Below are positions 1-6,879 of a DNA stretch of 9,752 nt, piece after piece. Under the pieces are notes generated by a model, which was not told where the DNA came from, did no database searches, and saw only the letters and a list, made by a program, of their open reading frames with translations. The first letter of the stretch is position 1. Every line of letters starts with the position of its first letter. Made by a program: the position numbers and the translations under genes. Source of the stretch: Dethiosulfovibrio sp. (GTDB lineage: Bacteria; Synergistota; Synergistia; Synergistales; Dethiosulfovibrionaceae); NCBI GenBank assembly GCA_028709985.1, contig JAQUTB010000039.1, positions 1 through 9,752 on the forward strand. Reading direction: 5' to 3'.

Positions 1-165
1 GAGTGCGGTGGTCTTTCCGCATCCCGACGGCCCAAGGAGACAGCATACCTGCCCGACAGGCACCTCAAGGCTGAAGTCCTCCAGAACCGGGGTTTCACCG
101 TAACTCTTGCTGACCCTCTCCAGACGAAGGCCCTCTAGGCCGCCCTTCGCAGGCTCTCTCCCCAA
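1..165 (-). CDS. ABC transporter ATP-binding protein, N-terminal fragment (runs off left edge)
   Basis: This is the cytoplasmic ATPase subunit that would power the importer encoded just upstream. Only the first 55 codons are in the window. They contain an ABC-type beginning (LRLERVSKSYGETPVLEDFSL) and a clear Walker A motif, GPSGCGKTT, at about residues 45-53. The Q-loop, signature motif and Walker B lie beyond the edge. I chose the TTG at 165-163 as start because AGGAGG (180-175) sits 9 bases upstream and there is no ATG in frame nearby. That start overlaps the end of the permease gene by 31 bases, which suggests translational coupling. The sequence beginning and the permease partner fit the FbpC/PotA-like group of importer ATPases. 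The substrate cannot be told from this fragment. Confidence 0.9.
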   Translation of the reverse strand, partial: MGREPAKGGLEGLRLERVSKSYGETPVLEDFSLEVPVGQVCCLLGPSGCGKTTAL

Positions 166-1787
166 GATGGTCCACCTCCTTTGCTCTTTGACGATATGAC
201 CGTTATCCCGGCGATACCGGCCAGTGACAGGGCTATCATCACAACCGACATGGCGGCCGCTGGCCCTATCTGTCCCTTGTACACCGCCTCGAACACGTCG
301 ATGGACAGCAGTTTAGTGCCCGGGGAGACTATGAATATCAAAGCCCCAACGGCCTGGACCGACGCCACGAAAGAGTGTAGGGCCGTAACCACCATGGCGG
401 GCCTCACCGAAGGCAAAGTCACCCTGAAAAATGTGCCGACGGCGGAATCCCCTAAGGTAGAGGCGGCGTCCTCGACGGATCGATCCTGCTGCTCCAGGAC
501 GCTGACGCCGGACCTTATCCCCAGGGGCAGCTCCCTGACCACCGAGAGGATCAGGACCAAGGTCCAGGTCCCCGCTAGGAGCAGAGGAGGCCTGTTGAAG
601 GCCAGGATATAGGCCACGCCGAAAAAGGTCCCTGGCACGGCCACAGGGGCGGTGGAGAGCAGGTCCAGAAGCCTCCTTGCCGTACAGGACCGGGTTATGA
701 GCCAGGCCCCAGCCATCCCTGCGGTGGCGGTAACGGCGGCGGTCGCGGAGGCGAAGATAAATGTGTTCACCATCCCTCTAAACCCCCTCTGGAACCCTTC
801 CTGAAAATGGGCCAAGGTCAGGCCGAAGTTGGCTCCTAGATGCTTGGTGAAGGCCGCCAGAAAGACCGACAGAAGAAGCATATAGACCAGGGTGGAGAAG
901 GCCATGGACAGGGACCACATGGTTGCGGCCATGGCAGGAGGAAACTGGATATCCTTTCTACGTCCGCCTATGGAGCGACGAAAGCCCTCTCCGGATCCTT
1001 TGGCCCTATTGAAGACCCAAAAGGCCACCAGGCACACCGACAGGAGCAGAACGTTCATAGTGGCGGCCATCTCCAGGTTATAGGAGCCTATCAGCTGCGA
1101 ATAGGAGGCGGCGGCCAGGTTTGTGAACCGACCGCCTAGGAACAACGGGGTACTGAAATCGGCCATAGACTTCATGAACACCAGCACCATGGAGGCCAGC
1201 ACGCCGGGCCTGAGGAGCGGCAGGGTCACGGTGCTGAAGACCTCCCACTCCGAGGCCCCTAAGGTCCTGGCGGCGTCCTCCGCCTGATCGTCGATGGAAA
1301 GTATGGCCGCGGACATTATCAAAAAGGCGGTGGTGGTCAGATTCATTATCTGGACCAGCACCACGCTGTGCCAGCCGTATATGGACAGGTTCAGCCCCAG
1401 CAACTTATAGGTTATGAGGCCGTTTCGACCGAACAGGAAGATATAGGACAAGGAGGCGACGAACCCCGGGATGACAAGAGGGACCACCGCAGCGGTCCTG
1501 AACAGCCCCCTAAAGGCCATGGAGGTCTTAAAGGAGACCAGGGCGAGACAGCTCCCCATCAGGGTCGATGCCACTGCGACGAAGGCCGCGACCGCTCCGC
1601 TCTGCCACAGTATCCTTACCATGTGGGGTTTAGCGAAGAAAGCCACCATGTTCCCCAGCCCCAGGCTTCCTTTATGGGAAAAGCTCCTCATGAGGACCAT
1701 GACCGACGGATAAAGGACGAACAGCAGCAAAAAAGCCAGGAACGCCGTGGGAAGTAACACGGCGTTCCTCCTTGAGTAATAGGTCAT
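135..1787 (-). CDS. ABC transporter permease, fused two-domain, FbpB-like (iron(III)/phosphonate type)
   Basis: This 550-residue inner-membrane protein forms the translocation channel of the importer. It is a tandem fusion of two permease domains with many hydrophobic segments (for example residues 9-33, 61-85, 98-120, 243-260, 295-313, 339-365, 512-531). Each half carries an EAA loop, the contact site for the ATPase: EDAARTLGAS starting near residue 170 and EDAASTLGDS starting near 439, both followed by a TLP..RP segment. Two EAA loops in one chain are typical of the FbpB/AfuB (COG1178) permeases that work with COG1840 binding proteins. The ATG at 1787 follows the binding-protein stop by 13 bases and has a GGTGG element just upstream. 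The 3' end contains the ribosome site and start of the ATPase gene. Substrate assignment is family-level only. Confidence 0.93.
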   Translation of the reverse strand: MTYYSRRNAVLLPTAFLAFLLLFVLYPSVMVLMRSFSHKGSLGLGNMVAFFAKPHMVRILWQSGAVAAFVAVASTLMGSCLALVSFKTSMAFRGLFRTAAVVPLVIPGFVASLSYIFLFGRNGLITYKLLGLNLSIYGWHSVVLVQIMNLTTTAFLIMSAAILSIDDQAEDAARTLGASEWEVFSTVTLPLLRPGVLASMVLVFMKSMADFSTPLFLGGRFTNLAAASYSQLIGSYNLEMAATMNVLLLSVCLVAFWVFNRAKGSGEGFRRSIGGRRKDIQFPPAMAATMWSLSMAFSTLVYMLLLSVFLAAFTKHLGANFGLTLAHFQEGFQRGFRGMVNTFIFASATAAVTATAGMAGAWLITRSCTARRLLDLLSTAPVAVPGTFFGVAYILAFNRPPLLLAGTWTLVLILSVVRELPLGIRSGVSVLEQQDRSVEDAASTLGDSAVGTFFRVTLPSVRPAMVVTALHSFVASVQAVGALIFIVSPGTKLLSIDVFEAVYKGQIGPAAAMSVVMIALSLAGIAGITVISSKSKGGGPSWGESLRRAA

Positions 1788-1800
1788 GCCACCTGGACGA

Positions 1801-2799
1801 TCAGTTCAGGTGAGGATAGCGGCTTCCGAACTCCTCGAGAACAGACTCCCTGGCCTGTCCCCATTTCAGGTGATCGTAGGGAACCAGGTTCAGGTCCTTC
1901 AGGCTGGGGACTCCGGAGGACGGCTCGATATCGGTGGCCGGGACCCTGGGGGTCGCCTCCATGAGGACCTTCTGTCCCTCCGGGGATAGCGCCCAATCCA
2001 CGAACTTTTTCGCACCCTCCATGTTTTTTGTTCCGGTGACTATTGCCACAGGGGATGGCCAGGCCAGCACTCCGTCCTCAGGGAACACGGTGACCACCGG
2101 AGCGTCGGGGTTGTTCATCTTTATGCTGTGAGGATCGGGAACCAACCCCACGGTGAACTCGCCCTGGACGGTCTTGGTTCCAGGGGTGCTTCCGCTTTTC
2201 TCCAGGAAGGGGATGTTTCCGTAGAGCCTGTCCAGATAGCTCCAACCCTCTTTTTCACCGAAAAGCTGTAGTATGCCCGAGACGGTGGTGTAGGCGGTGC
2301 CGGAGGTCCTGGGATTGGAGGCGATGATCTCGTCTTTAAAGGCGCCATCCGCCAGGTCCTCCCACTTAGAGGGTACCGCAAGCCCTCGGGACTGAGCCCT
2401 GTCGGTGTTGACCAGAAGCCCTACCACGACCAGGGACACGGCGGTCCAATAGCCCTCAGGATCCCTGAAAGCCTGGTTTACCCTCTCGGCGTTAGGGGAG
2501 AGATAGGGGACTATCAGGCCGTCGGCCTTGGCCTGGATGAAGGCGTCGGAGCCACCGCCAAGCCAGATGTCGGTCCTGGGGTTGGAGCTCTCCGCCTTCA
2601 GCCTGGTCAGGACCTCGCCGGACGACATGGGCAGGAATTCGACCTTTATGCCAGTGGCCTTCTCAAACTCCGAGGCTATAAGCTCGGGCTTGCCGTAGGC
2701 CACGTACATGTTCAGCTTGCCCTCGTCTGCGAAGGCCCCTGATATGGACGATATGAGCACCATAAGGGTCAGGGTAAAAATCGATATCTTTTTTATCAT
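1801..2799 (-). CDS. ABC transporter substrate-binding protein, AfuA/FbpA family (COG1840)
   Basis: This 332-residue exported binding protein captures the solute for the downstream permease. It starts with a Sec signal peptide: MIKK, a hydrophobic stretch at 5-20, and a probable cleavage after AFA at residue 24. The mature part has family features: MSSGEVLTRLKAE (58-70), DIWLGGGSDAF (77-87), SGTAYTTV (166-173), a GEFTVGL segment (213-219), GVLAWPSPVAIV (243-254) and FVDWALSPEGQ (266-276). Iron-binding FbpA proteins carry adjacent tyrosines after the VGL segment. Here the corresponding stretch is VPDPHSI, so iron(III) is not assured, and phosphonates or sugar phosphates are alternatives known in this family. 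The ATG is preceded by GAGGAGG at good spacing and by a strong promoter. It is the first gene of the SBP-permease-ATPase operon. Confidence 0.92.
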   Translation of the reverse strand: MIKKISIFTLTLMVLISSISGAFADEGKLNMYVAYGKPELIASEFEKATGIKVEFLPMSSGEVLTRLKAESSNPRTDIWLGGGSDAFIQAKADGLIVPYLSPNAERVNQAFRDPEGYWTAVSLVVVGLLVNTDRAQSRGLAVPSKWEDLADGAFKDEIIASNPRTSGTAYTTVSGILQLFGEKEGWSYLDRLYGNIPFLEKSGSTPGTKTVQGEFTVGLVPDPHSIKMNNPDAPVVTVFPEDGVLAWPSPVAIVTGTKNMEGAKKFVDWALSPEGQKVLMEATPRVPATDIEPSSGVPSLKDLNLVPYDHLKWGQARESVLEEFGSRYPHLN

Positions 2800-2835
2800 G
2801 ATTATTCCTCCTCTTTATTCTATGCCGCAGGGAGG

Positions 2836-2864
2836 ATTATACCCAGAAGGGCAAAAGGACTCAA
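2836..2864 (-). promoter_or_regulatory. Sigma70-type promoter of the ABC importer operon
   Basis: On the minus strand a TTGAGT -35 (2864-2859) and a perfect TATAAT -10 (2841-2836) are separated by 17 bases. The predicted start of transcription is near 2829, giving a leader of about 30 bases that contains the GAGGAGG ribosome site of the binding-protein gene. The -35 hexamer lies inside one arm of a 9-bp inverted repeat, GGACTCAAG (2857-2865) and CTTGAGTCC (2953-2961). Confidence 0.72.
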
Positions 2865-2940
2865 GTGTCGGCTCTCTATTGTTCAGCTATCCAGACGAGA
2901 TCCAGGAACACATGGAGATGGCTCAACTTAAGCGAACCTC

Positions 2941-2959
2941 TAAAAACTCACCCTTGAGT
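2941..2959 (-). terminator. Possible weak rho-independent terminator downstream of the regulator gene
   Basis: Read on the minus strand, ACTCA-AGGG-TGAGT (2959-2946) forms a 5-bp stem with a 4-base loop and is followed at once by a TTTTA run. It lies downstream of the larger GC-rich inverted repeat and could end transcripts from the CRP/FNR-like gene before the ABC operon promoter. The stem is short, so the call is tentative. Confidence 0.35.
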
Positions 2960-2964
2960 CCCCT

Positions 2965-3018
2965 CGTCGAGCCCGTCCCGCCTGTGCCCTGTCTCGCCCA
3001 GGCGGGACGGGCTCGACG
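2965..3018. repeat. GC-rich perfect 20-bp inverted repeat (large hairpin)
   Basis: Arms at 2965-2984 and 2999-3018 are perfectly complementary over 20 bases (cores GAGCCCGTCCCGCCTG and CAGGCGGGACGGGCTC) around a 14-base loop. The stem lies between the stop of the CRP/FNR-like gene (3079) and the ABC operon promoter. Neither side has an immediate T-run, so it is not a classic terminator alone, though on the minus strand a small hairpin with a T-run follows about 6 bases later. It could be a transcript-stabilising or insulating structure, or a copy of a dispersed palindromic element. Confidence 0.85.
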
Positions 3019-3078
3019 GGCTCTGTCGGGACGATCTCTCCGAGGATCAGCGTTTTTACAGATACCCTAGTGTGTTAT

Positions 3079-3756
3079 CTATTTTTGAAGTAACCCCACA
3101 AGAGCTTTATTATCCAGAACAAAGATGCTGTCTTTATCCATTTTTATTATATTGTCGTCGCAAAGCTTTTTAAGCTCCCTGCACAGCGACGGTCGGGATA
3201 CGTTCAGGTATTCTGCCCATGTCTTTTTTGTAAAGCGTAAGTGGACCACTGATTCGTTTGAGTTTTTTGCCTCGTCAAGCAAAAAACGCGCTATTTTAAC
3301 CTTGATTGAAGAACAGGAAAAAAGCTCAAGCCTCTTCTCGTAATAAATAATCCTGTTTGCAAAGGCATTCAGCAAGTTTTCAGCGATCAAAGCCTCTTGG
3401 CACATCTCGAAAACGCTCTGCTTGGGGAAAAAAATTATTTTACTGTCGGCCCTCGAGAATACGTCGCAGGGATATATGGCCTCGGTCGAAAAAGCGACGG
3501 CTCCACCGAATAGGTCGCCGACGTTTTTGTGAAAGATGCAGATCAAATTCCCCGACGCGAGGACCTTCTGCACCTCTACACAGCCAAAAACGATAACACC
3601 GACGTTCTCCGAGAGCTGGTCCTCCCGGCATATAAGCTCGTTTTTTCCGTATTCCCTTGTCTGATAACGTACCCTGGATAACACAAGCCCTATCTCTATT
3701 CTGTTTAAGCCCTTAAACATAGAGCATCTGGATAAAGCCACGACAAGATCGTCCAT
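3079..3756 (-). CDS. CRP/FNR-family transcriptional regulator, cysteine-rich
   Basis: This 225-residue protein has a cyclic-nucleotide-binding-like beta-roll (about residues 12-125, with GDLFGGAVAFS near 80-90), a dimerisation helix and a C-terminal winged helix. The recognition helix region is TWAEYLNVSRPSLCRELKKL (179-198). The CRP-type arginine/serine cAMP pocket is not evident after GDLFGG. Nine cysteines (11, 43, 59, 73, 97, 119, 148, 192, 199) suggest redox or metal sensing, but they do not match the FNR four-cysteine pattern. The frame is open up to 3837, but a promoter with -10 at 3833-3828 puts the transcript start near 3821, which rules out the GTG at 3837. The choices are the GTG at 3789, with AAAGGAG upstream, or the ATG at 3756, which gives the usual family length. 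The gene is divergent from the activase operon and noticeably AT-rich. Confidence 0.85.
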   Translation of the reverse strand: MDDLVVALSRCSMFKGLNRIEIGLVLSRVRYQTREYGKNELICREDQLSENVGVIVFGCVEVQKVLASGNLICIFHKNVGDLFGGAVAFSTEAIYPCDVFSRADSKIIFFPKQSVFEMCQEALIAENLLNAFANRIIYYEKRLELFSCSSIKVKIARFLLDEAKNSNESVVHLRFTKKTWAEYLNVSRPSLCRELKKLCDDNIIKMDKDSIFVLDNKALVGLLQK

Positions 3757-3823
3757 ATGGTCCCCTTTTCCGTTCAAAGGTGTATCCACGGATACTCCTT
3801 TTTTAGTTAGTCTCGTCTTATTA

Positions 3824-3838
3824 TGTGAATATATCACA
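3824..3838. promoter_or_regulatory. Candidate CRP/FNR-type operator dyad, TGTGA-N5-TCACA
   Basis: TGTGA (3824-3828) and TCACA (3834-3838) are the classic half-sites of CRP-family regulators. The spacer is 5 bases rather than the usual 6, so the fit is imperfect. It covers the -10 of the regulator's own promoter in the divergent intergenic region, which is where an autoregulatory or shared operator would be expected. No convincing -35/-10 pair was found for the plus-strand operon, which would be compatible with an activator-dependent promoter. Confidence 0.45.
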
Positions 3839-3856
3839 ACTAAAAATGGACGTCAA
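3828..3856 (-). promoter_or_regulatory. Sigma70-type promoter of the CRP/FNR-like gene
   Basis: On the minus strand TTGACG (3856-3851) and TATATT (3833-3828) are separated by exactly 17 bases, placing transcription start near 3821. This start decides against the most upstream GTG (3837) as the initiation codon. The -10 is embedded in a TGTGA/TCACA dyad, so a bound regulator would block polymerase. Confidence 0.65.
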
Positions 3857-3907
3857 AATCGAAGGCCGGATATGCCTCACAACCACACGAAACTTAGGTT
3901 TAAAAAA

Positions 3908-3944
3908 GGAGTGACCAATGAAAAATGCACAGCGTTGGAGTTGA
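3908..3944 (+). other. Conflicting start: best-spaced ATG opens an 8-codon frame overlapping the activase start
   Basis: The ribosome site GGAG (3908-3911) is ideally spaced from the ATG at 3918, but that frame encodes only MKNAQRWS and stops at 3942-3944. The activase frame can start only at the ATG at 3925, because a TGA (3919-3921) sits two codons before it. The two ATGs are linked by a run of five A residues. One A fewer would put both ATGs in frame (MKMHSVGVDIG). This may be a short overlapping leader, slippage on the A-run, or an indel. Confidence 0.5.
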
Positions 3945-6879
3945 CATCGGTTACTCGTCTGTCAAGGTAGTGATGATAGACGACACGGATAAAATAAAGT
4001 TCAAGAGATATCACATGCACAGGGGCAAAATAAAGGGCAGCCTACTGGACATACTAAAGGAAATGGCGACCGTACTTGATCCTGACGAGGCTGTATCTGT
4101 CGCCATAACGGGAAACGGAGCCGGTTTTTTAGGATCGAACGGCGAGATAAAGATCGTCAACGACGTGACAGCGGTTATAGAGGGGGCCATGGCGGAAAGC
4201 CCAAAGATAGGTTCGATCATCGATATCGGCGGACAAAACGCGCGGTTCATCACAGGGATCAGGGATAAGTCTCGAATCCAGATCTCGATGAACTCCAACT
4301 GCTCCTCAGGAAGCGGGTCCTTCCTCGAGGAACAGATGTCCAGACTGGACCTGAAGCTCACCGATTATTCGGACCTGGTAAAGGAGGCAAAATCTATCCC
4401 CAGAATTGCAGGGCGTTGTAGCGTCTTCGCTAAAACCGATATCACCCATCACCAACAGGAGGGAGTTCCCGTCCCGGATATTTTGCTGGGGTTGGCGTAC
4501 GCCCTCGTCAGAAACTACAAGGGCACGGTGATCAAAAAACTTCCACTGGAGAAACCCATACTCTTTTCGGGCGGCGTAGCCTTTAACGGCGGAATCCTGA
4601 CCGCTTTTAAGGACGTGCTGGCACTTTCAAAGGAAGATTTTGTCTTTCCTCAATATCTGGGCTGCGTCGGTGCCCTTGGCGCGGCCACGATAGCGAGAAA
4701 GGAAGGTCGGCCCATAACCGTGGATAGGTTGATATCCCTGTGTGAGGGGTCTGCCGAGACGGTGAACCAAGACGATGGAGTTATCCTTCCGAGATTGTCC
4801 TCCTACGGAAGCGACGACAGCGCAAATAAGCATACATGCAGGGATATGTTAAAGGGGAAGGAACCGGTTGAATGTTATCTTGGGATAGATATAGGCTCAA
4901 CCAGCACGAACCTTGTGCTGATCGATAAAGACACCGAGATAATCCACTATAAATATCTAAGGACGTTAGGGGACCCTGTTAGCGCCGTTCGAAAGGGTTT
5001 TAAGGAGATAGCGGAAGAGATAGGGGATAAAGTCAAAATTATAGGTGTCGGAACGACCGGTTCCGGAAGACACCTTATCGGTAAAGTCGTCGGAGCCGAC
5101 GTCGTAAAGGACGAAATCACGGCACAGGCGAAGGCAGCGGTTCAGATCGACGGCGATGTCGACACTATTTTTGAGATAGGGGGGCAGGACTCTAAATTTA
5201 TCAGCGTTGAAAACGGCGGCGTAGTGGATTTTCAGATGAACAAAATATGCGCCGCCGGGACAGGGTCCTTCATAGAGGAGCAGGCAAAAAAGTTCAGCAT
5301 CCCCATCGAGCGTTTCGGCGAGATCGCCCTCAGGGGCGAGGATCCCATCAGCCTAGGGGAAAGGTGTACTGTGTTTATCGAGACAAGCATCGCCTCAAGT
5401 CTGGCAAAGGGCGCCAAGCTTGAGGATATCGTCTCCGGTTTATGCTACTCCATCGTGAAAAACTACCTAGATAGGGTCGTGGGCCAAAAGAAAATCGGGA
5501 ACAAGATTTTCTTCCAGGGAGGCCTTGCCCACAATCAGGGGGTAATCAACGCGTTTAAGGCTATCACGGGAAAGGAAATCATCGTTCCTCCTTTTTTCAG
5601 CGTGACAGGGGCCTACGGCGTCGCAGTTCTGACCATGGAGGAAATGGCCGGAAGGGGAACTACCTTCAAGGGACTGGACCTCTACACCGAGGACTTAGCT
5701 ACACAGGGGCCAACAGAGGCGTCTCGAGCCGATAAAAAGAACGAGTTCGACGAAAATGTAGGGAAAATGGTTTTTTATGACTATGACCCAAAAAAGTCCG
5801 ACAAAAAAACCATCGGTATTCCAAGGGCACTGTTTACCTACGGGATGTTCTCCATGTTCCACGCCTTTTTCAAGGAACTCGACCTGAATGTGGTCCTATC
5901 GGAGCCCACGGACGAAGGCATCATAGCCCTGGGGCAGGAGTACGCCATGGACGAGACCTGCTACCCCATAAAGCTGATCACAGGCCACGTCGCCTCCCTG
6001 ATGAAAAGAGGGGTTGACTACATCTTCTTTCCCGATCTGGTCACTGTGGACCATCCCGGCTCCCCAAGCAGGAAGAATTACGGCTGCGCTTTTATGGAGC
6101 TTGCCTTTAAGATCATGAACAAAACTATGGAATTAGACAAAAAAGGGATAACCCTCCTCTCTCCTGTCATAACCTTTCACATGGGCAAAGAGTCCATCAT
6201 GGGAAGCTTCATGAAGATCGGGGAGCAGCTTGAAAAGTCCCCTGAACAAACTAGGAGGGCGGTGGAAAGTGGCCTGGAGGCGGCGCTTCGATTTGAGGAG
6301 CGCATGGAGGCGAACGGCAAAATAGCCACGAGCCAACTGAGGCCCGACGAGATCGCCTTTGTGCTCGTGTCAAAAATTTACGGCGTTGCCGATCCTGTGC
6401 TGAACATGGGGATACCGGAGAAGCTTGCGGGGATGGGATATAAGGTGCTGCCGTTTTACGACCTACCGGAGGGGGATATCTCTAAAGAGCACCCCAACAT
6501 GTTCTGGCCCTTTGGACAGCACATCCTGGAGCCAGCGCAGCTTATCAAAAAGCACCCTAATCTATACGCTATATTCCTCACGCATCACGGATGCGGCCCG
6601 GACTCTATCTTCTCCCACTACTTCAGGGAGGAGATGAAAGGCAAGCCCTATCTGCACGTCGAGATCGACGAACATTCCTCCGGCGTCGGCATCATCACCC
6701 GAATAGAGGCCTTCGTCAACAGCCTCAAAAATATAGGAACGGAAACCGCTCTCCCTATGGAGGCTTACCTGGACAGGCTTGAACATAAAAAGACAAATAT
6801 TATCCCTTCTATTGAAAACATTAAAGAGGGGAAAACTATATACTTGCCCTGCCAGTATCCTTACTCCAATATCCTCTAA
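3925..6879 (+). CDS. Fused ATP-dependent activase: two BcrAD/HgdC ATPase domains plus DUF2229/HgdB-like domain, ended by in-frame TAA
   Basis: HgdC-type proteins use ATP to push electrons at very low potential into a partner iron-sulfur enzyme (2-hydroxyacyl-CoA dehydratases, benzoyl-CoA reductase, double-cubane proteins). This 984-residue part carries two ASKHA ATPase domains, about residues 3-260 (GVDIGYSSVK) and 317-575 (GIDIGSTSTN). Both keep the two cysteines that hold the [4Fe-4S] cluster at the HgdC dimer interface: C126 in CSSGSG and C165 in GRCSVF, then C442 in CAAGTG and C481 in ERCTVF. Domain 1 has GGQN (102-105) where domain 2 has the usual GGQD (419-422). A DUF2229-like region from about 629 includes DETCYPIK (C679) and GCGPDS (C890), candidate cluster ligands. 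The frame stops at TAA 6877-6879, soon after IYLPCQYPYSNIL. The same frame then stays open to 7914, as in the longer proteins of this family. The start is anomalous (ATG at 3925, ribosome site better spaced for 3918). Confidence 0.88.
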   Translation: MHSVGVDIGYSSVKVVMIDDTDKIKFKRYHMHRGKIKGSLLDILKEMATVLDPDEAVSVAITGNGAGFLGSNGEIKIVNDVTAVIEGAMAESPKIGSIIDIGGQNARFITGIRDKSRIQISMNSNCSSGSGSFLEEQMSRLDLKLTDYSDLVKEAKSIPRIAGRCSVFAKTDITHHQQEGVPVPDILLGLAYALVRNYKGTVIKKLPLEKPILFSGGVAFNGGILTAFKDVLALSKEDFVFPQYLGCVGALGAATIARKEGRPITVDRLISLCEGSAETVNQDDGVILPRLSSYGSDDSANKHTCRDMLKGKEPVECYLGIDIGSTSTNLVLIDKDTEIIHYKYLRTLGDPVSAVRKGFKEIAEEIGDKVKIIGVGTTGSGRHLIGKVVGADVVKDEITAQAKAAVQIDGDVDTIFEIGGQDSKFISVENGGVVDFQMNKICAAGTGSFIEEQAKKFSIPIERFGEIALRGEDPISLGERCTVFIETSIASSLAKGAKLEDIVSGLCYSIVKNYLDRVVGQKKIGNKIFFQGGLAHNQGVINAFKAITGKEIIVPPFFSVTGAYGVAVLTMEEMAGRGTTFKGLDLYTEDLATQGPTEASRADKKNEFDENVGKMVFYDYDPKKSDKKTIGIPRALFTYGMFSMFHAFFKELDLNVVLSEPTDEGIIALGQEYAMDETCYPIKLITGHVASLMKRGVDYIFFPDLVTVDHPGSPSRKNYGCAFMELAFKIMNKTMELDKKGITLLSPVITFHMGKESIMGSFMKIGEQLEKSPEQTRRAVESGLEAALRFEERMEANGKIATSQLRPDEIAFVLVSKIYGVADPVLNMGIPEKLAGMGYKVLPFYDLPEGDISKEHPNMFWPFGQHILEPAQLIKKHPNLYAIFLTHHGCGPDSIFSHYFREEMKGKPYLHVEIDEHSSGVGIITRIEAFVNSLKNIGTETALPMEAYLDRLEHKKTNIIPSIENIKEGKTIYLPCQYPYSNIL
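6877..6879 (+). other. In-frame TAA interrupting the activase reading frame
   Basis: Codon 985 of the frame that starts at 3925 is TAA. Translation of the same frame continues without another stop for 344 codons (6880-7911) and still aligns with the expected family sequence: ETLARRGF directly after the stop, then EAGRKFTITEEY. One base change from AAA, GAA or CAA would create it. It could be a nonsense mutation, a sequencing error or, less likely, a read-through site. Confidence 0.9.

Noticed and set aside
840..1757. Plus-strand open frames across the permease gene
   Set aside because: They are shadows of the GC-rich minus-strand permease, with no ribosome sites and low-complexity, charged translations.
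3757..3837. GTG at 3837 as the start of the CRP/FNR-like gene (252 residues)
   Set aside because: This codon overlaps the operator dyad and lies just upstream of the -10 of a well-formed promoter whose transcript would begin near 3821, so it would not be in the mRNA.
6877..6879. Selenocysteine or pyrrolysine recoding at the activase stop
   Set aside because: The codon is TAA, not TGA or TAG, and the homologous position is not a known cysteine site.
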